In this document: positions 1-6,217 of the stretch, piece by piece
Numbering within the stretch: position 1 is the stretch's first letter
How the letters are laid out: each line of letters begins with the position of its first letter
Made by a program: the position numbers and the translations under genes
DNA from: Candidatus Iainarchaeum sp.
GTDB lineage: Archaea; Micrarchaeota; Micrarchaeia; Anstonellales; Bilamarchaeaceae
Direction of reading: 5' to 3'
Assembly (NCBI GenBank): GCA_028711485.1
Contig: JAQTSF010000022.1
Location: 1 to 10,144 of the forward strand
Length of the DNA stretch: 10,144 nt
Notes under the pieces: model-generated
The model's database searches: none
What the model was told of the DNA's origin: nothing
What the model saw: the letters and a program-made list of their open reading frames with translations, nothing else

Positions 1-1249
1 TTGCACAAACTACCTTTCCATTACAACTATCCTCTTGTATATTTATAATTTTTCCATTACAGTTCTCTAATCCTCCTATGCTTGCTTTTAATTTTTGATT
101 TTGAGTATTGTACACCAATTGCATAGTTATATCCCCAGTACAAATTGAATCATTGGTTAGGTTTTCTATTTCTTTTATACAATTATGGTTTTCACATGTT
201 TCATCTAATTCACAATCAGCATCCCCACAACATTCATAATTATACCATTGGTGATCTAAAGCATAACCACATTCTCCTGTTAATTTGGAGCAATAATTGT
301 TTGCTGGATTCGCTGTTTGTGCGCAGTATTCATTATCTGCGCAATCATTATCTGTAAAACAATATCCTTCTTTTTCTACACACGTGTGGTTGATTATTTC
401 TTCATTAATACCACAACTCAACGGAAGACATTTGTCATATGTTGCTGTTGGTTGACAGGCTTCATTTTCTGCACAATCTTCATTAACCGTACATACATCG
501 CTTTTTAGCACACATTCATAATTTACACATTCTAATGTATTACTCCCGCAATGAAGATCACTGGTACACTCAACTTCTGCACAGAAATTATCAAATTCAT
601 CTGTTTCAGAAATATTACAATATTCCTTTTCTGCACAATCGTCATCAGCATCGCACCAATTAGGATGAACCCACCCACTATCCGATTGAATTAATCCGCC
701 GTTTAATGGCTTTGGCCAAAAATAATCCATATTATTTGTTCTATCATGTAGTTTAATTGAAAAATCATAATAATTATTTATGCCTGGTTCTATTCCTAAT
801 TTTGAGTATGGAATGCAAAATTCTGCTTTCCATCCCCCTCCAGCAGCTGAAAATTCACTAGTTTCAAAATCAACTATTGAATTCAGTAATTTACTTAAAC
901 AAGAAACATCACCACACACATCTCCAGATCTTTTCAAATAATATTCTGTTCCTTCAAAGTAAAAATATACGTAATCTGTTGTACCTTGCATCGTAGGATC
1001 AAAAGCTATTAACATAACACATAATTCATTTTTTGTATGCACAGCTCTGAAGTAATGCAAACTATCACTCCCATCATCAAAATACAAATCTCCTGTATTT
1101 GAATTCATCCACGCATAATCACTATTTTCTCCATCAACAACTACCGATTCAAAATATTTTGCATTATAATATTCAAAGGCCTGAAAGCTGTATGACAAAG
1201 ATATTATTATTCCAAACATCAGAATTAAGATTTTTTTTATATTCATCAT
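1..1249 (-). CDS. Secreted/cell-surface protein: CBM9-like domain followed by Cys-rich repeats (3' end off window)
   Basis: Open for 416 codons from ATG 1249 to the window edge, so the C-terminus is missing. Residues 1-25 form a signal peptide or anchor (MMNIKK, then a run of Ile/Leu/Met/Phe ending near SFQA). Residues ~28-190 resemble the CBM9-like/DOMON beta-sandwich of carbohydrate-binding proteins: VVDGENSDYAW near the start, a central YVYFYFEG strand, the hallmark GGWKAEFCIPYSKLGIEPG (137-155), and a closing Trp-Pro. From 199 on, Cys-rich units repeat with the pattern C-x2-[DN]-x-D-C-x3-E-x-C: C199-C211, C253-C265, C297-C309 and a shorter C341-C352. These are probably disulfide-bonded outside the cell. 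The role is inferred: a surface protein binding glycans or partner cells. ATG 1246 would serve equally well as start. A TATA-like box about 27 bases upstream and no SD sequence point to a leaderless transcript. Confidence 0.85.
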   Translation of the reverse strand, partial: MMNIKKILILMFGIIISLSYSFQAFEYYNAKYFESVVVDGENSDYAWMNSNTGDLYFDDGSDSLHYFRAVHTKNELCVMLIAFDPTMQGTTDYVYFYFEGTEYYLKRSGDVCGDVSCLSKLLNSIVDFETSEFSAAGGGWKAEFCIPYSKLGIEPGINNYYDFSIKLHDRTNNMDYFWPKPLNGGLIQSDSGWVHPNWCDADDDCAEKEYCNISETDEFDNFCAEVECTSDLHCGSNTLECVNYECVLKSDVCTVNEDCAENEACQPTATYDKCLPLSCGINEEIINHTCVEKEGYCFTDNDCADNEYCAQTANPANNYCSKLTGECGYALDHQWYNYECCGDADCELDETCENHNCIKEIENLTNDSICTGDITMQLVYNTQNQKLKASIGGLENCNGKIINIQEDSCNGKVVCA

Positions 1250-1270
1250 AGTTTTACTATAATAATAATC

Positions 1271-1282
1271 TTTTTATATATT
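1271..1282. promoter_or_regulatory. Shared TATA-like box between the surface-protein gene and trm1
   Basis: TTTATATA at 1273-1280 reads TATATAAA on the other strand, close to the archaeal TATA consensus both ways. It sits about 27 bases from ATG 1249 and 24 bases from GTG 1301, the usual TATA-to-start distance in archaea. Both transcripts would therefore begin at or next to their start codons. This rests on position and sequence only. Confidence 0.55.
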
Positions 1283-1300
1283 CTTAATTACTTCTTATTT

Positions 1301-2383
1301 GTGAAAGAAGAACTCATAGAATTTGAACTGGAAAAAAATGTTTTTTATAATCCAAAAATGCATTTTTGCAGAAGCATTTCCTCTTTAGGAGTAGGAACAA
1401 TAGAAAAAGAATTAATTATTGCAGATGGATTCTCAGCATCTGGAATAAGAGGATTAAGATATCTAAAAGAAAATGATAATGTATTGAAGTGCATTTTTAT
1501 AGACTGTAACGAAAATGCAATACATTATATGAAATCAAATATAAAGAAGAATAAACTAACTAAAAAATCAAAAGTAATCTCAGGAGATTTTAATAGAAAA
1601 ATAAGAGAATTTGAATGTGACCTTATTGAAATTGATCCTTTTGGTTCCCCGGTTCCCTATTTGTTTGATTCCATTCGTTCTATAATCAAAAAGAAAAAGG
1701 CATTTCTTTCAATCACTGCAACAGATACGGCCGTACTCTGTGGACCCCATTCAGCTGCATGTATGAAAAATTACCACTCTAAATCTTTAAACAATGAATT
1801 TACTCATGAATCCGGTATAAGAATTCTTATCAAAAGGGTTCTTGAAACATGTTTGGAGAATAATTTTGGAGTTTCGCCAATGTTTTCTCTTTCAGATCAA
1901 CATTACTTCAAGCTTTTTCTTGAGTTGAAAAAAGGAGATGATTACTGTTTAGATTCCATAAGCAAAATTGGTTACACTTCATTTTGTACTATCTGTGGAA
2001 ACAGAACTTACGGAAAAATCATGCAAAATATTTGTGAATGCGGAAACAAAATGGTCTATGCTGGACCTATCTGGACAGGTGAACTTCACAATCCTGATTT
2101 TATCTCTCATATGTTACTTAATAATAAAAATAGAGATTATTTTCATAAGCAGAAATTAGATAAGATATTAAATATTATGAAATATGAATTTGATTTTCCT
2201 CCTTATTTTTATGATCTTCACCAGCTTTCAAGATTCACAAAGAACTCTTTTATTCCAAAAACAGAATTTGCAATAAATAAAATTATTGAAGCGGGTTATA
2301 AAGCGGTTAAAACTCACTTTTTATCAAGCGGAATAAAAACAGATGCAAAAATAGGGGCAATTAAGAAGATTCTTTACCCTTAA
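1301..2383 (+). CDS. trm1: tRNA (guanine(26)-N(2))-dimethyltransferase Trm1
   Basis: Predicted S-adenosylmethionine-dependent enzyme that dimethylates N2 of G26 at the hinge between the D and anticodon stems of tRNA. The 360 residues are close to the usual archaeal length. Visible motifs are the N-terminal FYNPKM (15-20) with Arg24, SAM-binding motif I ADGFSASGIRGLRY (41-54), the acidic IDCNENA after strand 2 (67-73), catalytic DPFGSP (112-117) and SITATDTAVLCG (137-148). A C-terminal domain has Cys229, Cys232, Cys245 and Cys247, arranged like the zinc site of archaeal Trm1. The usual Arg-Asp after the FYNP block is Arg24-Ser25 here. GTG 1301 is chosen because it gives a complete N-terminus and lies ~25 bases from a TATA-like box; there is no SD sequence. 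The last 23 bases overlap the convergent rps8e. Confidence 0.95.
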   Translation: MKEELIEFELEKNVFYNPKMHFCRSISSLGVGTIEKELIIADGFSASGIRGLRYLKENDNVLKCIFIDCNENAIHYMKSNIKKNKLTKKSKVISGDFNRKIREFECDLIEIDPFGSPVPYLFDSIRSIIKKKKAFLSITATDTAVLCGPHSAACMKNYHSKSLNNEFTHESGIRILIKRVLETCLENNFGVSPMFSLSDQHYFKLFLELKKGDDYCLDSISKIGYTSFCTICGNRTYGKIMQNICECGNKMVYAGPIWTGELHNPDFISHMLLNNKNRDYFHKQKLDKILNIMKYEFDFPPYFYDLHQLSRFTKNSFIPKTEFAINKIIEAGYKAVKTHFLSSGIKTDAKIGAIKKILYP

Positions 2384-2762
2384 CCAAGATTCCGTTTACC
2401 ATCCCGTCCTGCCCGACTCGGTTTGTTACTTTTACTTTACCAATTTCGGTGTTAAGGACAGCTCCTTTTGTAATTATGTTTCTTCTTACATACTCTGGAT
2501 TCTGGCTTTCAAGAACAGCAATAATTTTAGCTTTTTTTGATCCTTTTTCAGTGACAACATTAACATATTGAGTTTTTTTAAGTTTTATCTTAGCATTGCT
2601 TCCTCTTACTCTAATTTTCTTTCTTTCTTCAGCGTCTGCTATTCTTGTTGCAGTGAAATCTCTACCATACTGCGCTAATTTTTTATCTCTTTGTTTTCCT
2701 CTCCTTCTTCCACCTGTTCCTCTTGAAACTTTTTTATCTACTGATCTATGATATTGACTCAT
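2361..2762 (-). CDS. rps8e: 30S ribosomal protein S8e
   Basis: Small-subunit ribosomal protein of archaea and eukaryotes, absent from bacteria; 133 residues is the normal archaeal length. It has the basic N-terminus with TGGRRRGKQRDKK (16-28), the RVRGSN strand (51-56), NPEYVRRNIITKGA (88-101), and the closing block with TNRVGQDGMVNGILV (112-126), all family hallmarks. ATG 2762 has an SD-like GGTGA at 2769-2773, six bases upstream. Most other genes in the window lack an SD, so this one is probably translated from a real 5' leader. It overlaps the 3' end of trm1 by 23 bases on the opposite strand, so the two mRNAs are complementary at their tails. The following 154 bases upstream contain possible regulatory structure, described separately. 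Confidence 0.97.
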   Translation of the reverse strand: MSQYHRSVDKKVSRGTGGRRRGKQRDKKLAQYGRDFTATRIADAEERKKIRVRGSNAKIKLKKTQYVNVVTEKGSKKAKIIAVLESQNPEYVRRNIITKGAVLNTEIGKVKVTNRVGQDGMVNGILVKGKESS

Positions 2763-2832
2763 AATAATTCACCATCCCAGCTTTTTGACTTAGTAAATAC
2801 ATATGGCAAAAAGCATGGTTGCAAAAAGCCAT
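2746..2832 (-). other. Possible upstream ORF (28 codons) overlapping the rps8e start
   Basis: ATG at 2832 opens a reading frame beginning MAFCNHAFCHMY and ending at TAG 2746-2748, in a different frame from rps8e and running across its start codon. Its first codons lie in the hairpin and direct repeat of the leader, which is why the peptide repeats Ala-Phe-Cys. If translated, it could couple to rps8e by termination and re-initiation. No SD is seen in front of it, and a chance ORF of this length is quite possible. Confidence 0.15.
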
Positions 2833-2835
2833 ATG
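2800..2835 (-). promoter_or_regulatory. Hairpin with internal direct repeat in the rps8e leader
   Basis: CATATGGC (2800-2807) and GCCATATG (2828-2835) are perfect 8-base inverted repeats around a 20-base spacer. GCAAAAAGC occurs twice in the same block (2806-2814 and 2821-2829). The element lies 38-73 bases upstream of the rps8e ATG, downstream of the best TATA candidate, so it would be transcribed. Possible roles are an autoregulatory binding site for S8e or a DNA operator. The symmetry is seen directly; the role is inferred. Confidence 0.4.
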
Positions 2836-2872
2836 ATATCTCTTGTAATTGTAATCCATTATCTATAATCAT

Positions 2873-2884
2873 TCATATATATCA
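2873..2884 (-). promoter_or_regulatory. Candidate TATA box for rps8e
   Basis: GATATATATG reads on the minus strand at 2883-2874. A start site about 25 bases downstream (near 2850) would give a leader of ~90 bases containing the hairpin at 2800-2835. Other AT-rich stretches nearby (around 2868) could serve instead, but would still leave a leader of more than 60 bases. Confidence 0.35.
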
Positions 2885-2916
2885 ATACTTTTATGGCATA
2901 CCTTTAAATATCTAAT

Positions 2917-4305
2917 TTATTGAAGTCTCTTTTTCAAAATATCTCTCTCTATAGGTATAGGTACCCCCAAAACATTATGAACGAATACAAACATTTCTAT
3001 AAATAATTCACTATCTTCAGTTATTTTGCTCATCATTTGTTTTATGTCCATATCCTTTCCAATAAGTTCATAGAGCAGAACACCTTCCCTTCCAAATTTT
3101 TTATATATTCTATATGCTTCTACTCCATACTTTTCTTGAATTTTATCTCTGTCTATTGGTTTAAGCAATATTGCATTATTATTTAATAGAAAATTAATTA
3201 TCTTCATTACAAATTTAAGGCTTGATTTGGAATGCAAAACAATTTCTACCATATCTCTCTTTCCGTCTATTGCTTCAAAAACTGCAGATCCTTTTTCTCC
3301 AAATTCAAACATTATTTTTGCTTTCAATTGAACTGATTTTACTATATCTAAAGGGAGTTTTACCGGAACATCAATTGTTTGCATTCCCGTTATATTTTTC
3401 GGGACTATTTCATGATCTATCATTGGCTTGAAAGGATTTTCAAGATCTGTAGCAGGCAAGCTTTTGGTTTCTGTTTGAGAAACGCTGCCTTTTTTATCAG
3501 GATATTCCAATTTTATTATTCCTTTTTCTTCCATATAATCTAAAATTTCAATTAATCTTTTTTCAGTAAGTCCTGTTTCTTTCATTATTTCTTCAGCACT
3601 TTTTTCGCCATCTATAAGGCCATAAACAGTTATTCCTATTTCCCCATATTTATCTCTTATTATCTTTTCCATAGAACTTTCTTCGGTTTTTTTCTCAGAT
3701 TTGCTTTCTATCCCATAATCATCCTCTTCGTCAACAGGTTCAATTTCTTCAACTTCTTCCGAAGGTTCCTCTTCAACTTCCTCAGTAGTATCTTCAACAG
3801 GTTCAACTTCTTCTATCTCAGGAGCTTCAACCTCTTTTTCCTCCTCACTTTCTTTTTCTATTGGTTCAACCTCTTCTTCCTCAGATTCTTCTTTTTCAAC
3901 AACAGGTTCAACTTCCTCATCAGGTTCCTTTTCAATAGGTTCAATTTCTTCAACTTCTTCCGAAGGTTCCTCTTCAACTTCCTCAGTAGTATCTTCAACA
4001 GGTTCAACCTCTTCCTCTATTTCAGGAGCTTCAACCTCTTTTTCCTCAAATGCTTTCTTTTCAATATGGGTTTCCTTTATTTCTATCATCCCATTTTTTT
4101 CCATAAATTTAACTATTTTTGAAAAATCCTTTTCATCTATGCCTAATTTTTCACGTATTTCTTCCCAAGTTCCTTTATTATCCATCTCTTTATATGCCCT
4201 AAGCCCATTTTCCCCGAATTCTTTTAGAATTAGGTTTTGATTTTTGAATCTTTGCAGTGCAGTTACTGCTATTTTTTTTATTACTGAATCTGAGCCTTTT
4301 GCCAT
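2917..4305 (-). CDS. Acidic protein with four winged-helix-like modules (function unknown)
   Basis: I do not recognise a named family. The 462 residues contain four related modules of ~50-60 residues, each with an [FY]G-x2-G start, a Tyr/Phe helix, a middle helix-turn-helix and a closing hydrophobic hairpin: ~28-77, ~214-267, ~328-383 and ~388-452. The second is clearest (KYGEIG, LIDGEKSAEEI, then a helix ending in KGIIKLE) and resembles small winged-helix domains of archaeal regulators. Residues 85-197 are an extremely Glu-rich linker with Pro/Val punctuation, built in part from a 36-37-residue duplication (88-124 and 156-191). Residues ~270-325 look like an unstructured or beta-rich linker. 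There is no signal peptide, membrane segment or nucleotide-binding motif. It is divergent from the coiled-coil gene, which also starts with a winged helix, suggesting they act together. A role in DNA or chromatin organisation is speculation. Start ATG 4305 is preceded by an AT-rich box ~32 bases away. Confidence 0.85.
   Translation of the reverse strand: MAKGSDSVIKKIAVTALQRFKNQNLILKEFGENGLRAYKEMDNKGTWEEIREKLGIDEKDFSKIVKFMEKNGMIEIKETHIEKKAFEEKEVEAPEIEEEVEPVEDTTEEVEEEPSEEVEEIEPIEKEPDEEVEPVVEKEESEEEEVEPIEKESEEEKEVEAPEIEEVEPVEDTTEEVEEEPSEEVEEIEPVDEEDDYGIESKSEKKTEESSMEKIIRDKYGEIGITVYGLIDGEKSAEEIMKETGLTEKRLIEILDYMEEKGIIKLEYPDKKGSVSQTETKSLPATDLENPFKPMIDHEIVPKNITGMQTIDVPVKLPLDIVKSVQLKAKIMFEFGEKGSAVFEAIDGKRDMVEIVLHSKSSLKFVMKIINFLLNNNAILLKPIDRDKIQEKYGVEAYRIYKKFGREGVLLYELIGKDMDIKQMMSKITEDSELFIEMFVFVHNVLGVPIPIERDILKKRLQ
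3736..3843. repeat. Copy 2 of the internal coding repeat (Glu-rich linker)
   Basis: Bases 3736-3807 are identical by eye to 3937-4008 over 72 bases. Similarity continues to 3843 with a few substitutions and a 3-base gap that keeps the frame. The offset is about 201-204 bases. The repeat encodes residues ~155-190 of the acidic winged-helix protein. Confidence 0.85.
3937..4047. repeat. Copy 1 of the internal coding repeat (Glu-rich linker)
   Basis: Partner of 3736-3843. It encodes residues ~87-123 of the acidic protein, including APEIEEE and PVEDTTEEV. Nucleotide identity without synonymous changes across 72 bases points to a recent duplication or to gene conversion, rather than old protein-level similarity. 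Confidence 0.85.
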
Positions 4306-4333
4306 GCGTTCACTCTTACTTCACTCTTTACCC

Positions 4334-4347
4334 AAAATATTTATTAA
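4334..4347. promoter_or_regulatory. Shared AT-rich promoter element between the winged-helix/coiled-coil pair
   Basis: The 63-base gap between the two start codons contains one strongly AT-rich box. TTTATTAA (4340-4347) is centred ~25 bases before ATG 4369, as expected for a leaderless plus-strand transcript. The palindromic AAATATTT (4335-4342) is ~32 bases before ATG 4305 on the minus strand, leaving a leader of only a few bases. Confidence 0.5.
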
Positions 4348-4368
4348 GTATGCGTAATTAATTAGCTC

Positions 4369-6066
4369 ATGGATTTCGATGAGCTTTTAATTACAACTGG
4401 AGTGGATTCGCTTATCAGGCTTGTTAGAGAACATAAGGAGATAGAATTGCAAGAAGCCGCAATCAAACTTAAACTTCCAGTTCAGACTGTTAGAGAATGG
4501 GCACAAATACTAGAAGAAGAAAAAATCATTACAGTTAAATATAAACTTGCAAAAAGCTATCTTTCCTGGATTCAGCCCACTGAGGAAGAAATAGAAGAAG
4601 AAAAGGAATCTTTCTCAAGGGAAAAATCCTCTCTTTCTTCTGAAATTTCCGAACTTAATAAAAAACTCACATCTGAAAAAGAAAACCTTCAAGAAATGAA
4701 AGAAGCGTTTAATCACTATTACAATTCCCTTTATCCTGAATTAAAAAAATTAGATGAAAAAACGCGGGATTTTAGCAAAATAAAGGAAAAAGAATCCCAT
4801 CTTGCCCCAGTTCAAATTTCAAGAATTGAAGAACTATATTCCAAATTAGAAGATATAGAATCCATGCTTGTATTTACCTCCTCACAGCTTGATAAAATGA
4901 GAAAGGAACTCATAGATAACAGTGTAACAACCGAGGACATTTCCTCATTAAAATCTGTAAAAAGCGAAATAGATAGAATAAATAAAAGCATTTCTTCACT
5001 AGAAGAACGCTCCTATGCAATAATAAAATCCCTTCCATCAGATGTTATAAACTACTCTGAAATAGAGGGGGAAGTCTCCAATTTAAAAAAGGATTTTCAA
5101 TCTGTTGTTTCAGACAGCAAAAAAATCAAATCCATGACTTCTAAAAACGAGAAGCTATTCCTAGAAATTGAGAATTTAAAGAAAATGTTAGAAAATAAAG
5201 AAGGACTTTCATCACTAAGATCTGAAATAGAAGAACTCTCCAAAGTCCTTGGTTCAGTTGAATCCAGGTTCTCATTGCTTTCAAAAAAACTTGAAGATTC
5301 TAAAAAAGTTGCAGGAAATCTTGAATCCTATAAATCAGTTCTTGAAGAACTTTCAAAATCCGGTTCATTAATTAATAATATGCAAGGTTTTGAGAAGAAA
5401 TGCAATGATTTATCTACTAAAATTTCTAATCTTGAAAATTCTCTCAGTCATCTATCAAATGTTGCTTCAATTGTTAAAGATTTTGAAAATATAAGGAAAG
5501 ATATAGATAGAAAGAGAGATGAATTAAGTGAGAGTGCATCAGATATTTTCCGAAGACTTGATGAAGAAGATGAGACATACAAGGTTTTTCAAAAAATAAA
5601 AGAAAAGTCTATTTCTTCAATAGAAGAATACAATCATCAAATATCTTCCTTGAAAACTGAATTAGATCAAATATCAAAAGATGCAGTTGACTTGAAAGAG
5701 CAACTCAAAGCAGGAGTAAATAAAGCAGTGGAAAGTTCAAGCAGTACCGAGCTCGCCACAATGCTTTCGAAATTAGAGGAAGTTAGTGAAAAGAAAAGAC
5801 TTTTTGAAGAGATACATGATTCAATAAGTTCACTTTCAGATTCCCTCTCTGGACTTTCAAAAAGAGTTTCTCTTCTTTCAAAACAGGCAGAACTTATAGA
5901 AATAAGACATTCCTCTCAGGGTACTTCAGAATATTCAAAAGAAGATTCTTCAGAAGAGGAAGATCTTAGGAGCGAAGTAGAACTCTCAAAATCAGAGCAG
6001 CTTGAATTTCAAAGGAAAAGAAAAGAGCTTATGGGAATGATCAAGAAACTTTGGGAAGAAGAATAA
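4369..6066 (+). CDS. Long coiled-coil protein with N-terminal winged-helix domain (function unknown)
   Basis: 565 residues. Residues 1-68 form a compact helix-turn-helix: FDELLITTGVDSLIRLV, then a helix with EAAIKLKLPVQTVREWAQIL, and a beta wing IITVKYKLAKSYLSW. I believe such domains recur in archaeal, especially DPANN, proteins, but I know no function for them. Residues ~71-530 are almost continuous heptad-like sequence rich in Ser, Lys, Glu and Leu, predicted to be a long coiled coil with short breaks. Residues ~530-550 are Ser/Glu-rich, and the C-terminus is a charged helix ending KKLWEEE. There is no Walker A, signature or Walker B motif, so it is not an SMC or Rad50 ATPase, and no membrane segment. 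It is divergent from the acidic multi-winged-helix gene, sharing a 63-base promoter region. DNA tethering, cytoskeletal or scaffold roles are all possible. ATG 4369 is the natural start: ~25 bases from a TATA-like box, with no SD. Confidence 0.88.
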   Translation: MDFDELLITTGVDSLIRLVREHKEIELQEAAIKLKLPVQTVREWAQILEEEKIITVKYKLAKSYLSWIQPTEEEIEEEKESFSREKSSLSSEISELNKKLTSEKENLQEMKEAFNHYYNSLYPELKKLDEKTRDFSKIKEKESHLAPVQISRIEELYSKLEDIESMLVFTSSQLDKMRKELIDNSVTTEDISSLKSVKSEIDRINKSISSLEERSYAIIKSLPSDVINYSEIEGEVSNLKKDFQSVVSDSKKIKSMTSKNEKLFLEIENLKKMLENKEGLSSLRSEIEELSKVLGSVESRFSLLSKKLEDSKKVAGNLESYKSVLEELSKSGSLINNMQGFEKKCNDLSTKISNLENSLSHLSNVASIVKDFENIRKDIDRKRDELSESASDIFRRLDEEDETYKVFQKIKEKSISSIEEYNHQISSLKTELDQISKDAVDLKEQLKAGVNKAVESSSSTELATMLSKLEEVSEKKRLFEEIHDSISSLSDSLSGLSKRVSLLSKQAELIEIRHSSQGTSEYSKEDSSEEEDLRSEVELSKSEQLEFQRKRKELMGMIKKLWEEE

Positions 6067-6081
6067 TTGAAAATGCCAATA

Positions 6082-6112
6082 ATTTGAAAAATGCAATGCG
6101 CTTTTTTCAAAT
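6082..6112 (+). terminator. Inverted repeat with T-run after the coiled-coil gene
   Basis: Perfect 10-base arms, ATTTGAAAAA (6082-6091) and TTTTTCAAAT (6103-6112), flank an 11-base loop, beginning 15 bases after the stop codon. A six-T run (6102-6107) lies mostly in the right arm. Archaeal termination depends mainly on T-rich tracts, so this is a plausible terminator, although the hairpin is AT-rich and weak. It may instead be a regulatory site of aspS. Confidence 0.4.
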
Positions 6113-6118
6113 ATCCGG

Positions 6119-6135
6119 ATTGACCTAGGGTCAAT
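6119..6135. promoter_or_regulatory. Perfect inverted repeat upstream of aspS (7-3-7)
   Basis: ATTGACC-TAG-GGTCAAT: 7-base arms separated by 3 bases, the shape of an operator for a dimeric helix-turn-helix regulator. It lies about 50 bases upstream of the predicted aspS TATA element. No regulator can be assigned. Confidence 0.4.
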
Positions 6136-6162
6136 AGACACATAAAACGAAGTTTTCTGTTG

Positions 6163-6177
6163 TTGCACAAAGTGCAA
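6163..6177. promoter_or_regulatory. Perfect inverted repeat upstream of aspS (6-3-6)
   Basis: TTGCAC-AAA-GTGCAA: 6-base arms, 3-base centre, ending six bases before the AT-rich TATA candidate at 6183. Its position at the upstream edge of the promoter suits an activator or repressor site. Its geometry matches the neighbouring 6119-6135 repeat but the sequence differs. Confidence 0.4.
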
Positions 6178-6182
6178 ATCAT

Positions 6183-6196
6183 TTTAAACTTAAAGC
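6183..6196 (+). promoter_or_regulatory. Candidate TATA element for aspS
   Basis: TTTAAACTTAAAGC is centred 25-31 bases before ATG 6218. With no SD sequence in front of the start codon, this fits a leaderless or near-leaderless transcript. Confidence 0.4.
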
Positions 6197-6217
6197 TATA
6201 CTAATTGTTTTGATTTT

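Noticed and set aside
145..508. Plus-strand open frames within the surface-protein gene
   Set aside because: They are antisense to a clear coding region with a signal peptide and patterned Cys repeats, and their peptides have no recognisable features.
199..1052. Repeated Cys-rich coding units as a CRISPR or DNA repeat array
   Set aside because: Similarity is at the protein level with irregular spacing and divergent bases. There are no fixed direct repeats with uniform spacers.
2763..2916. tRNA or other structured RNA gene in the rps8e upstream gap
   Set aside because: No cloverleaf or TpsiC-like GTTCRA box could be found; only the simple hairpin and AT-rich promoter sequence are visible.
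4369..6066. SMC/Rad50-type ATPase
   Set aside because: The coiled-coil length is suggestive, but there is no Walker A, signature or Walker B motif at either end.
5992..6177. Minus-strand open frame overlapping the coiled-coil 3' end
   Set aside because: No promoter or family features, and it covers the inverted-repeat region. It looks like a chance frame in AT-rich DNA.
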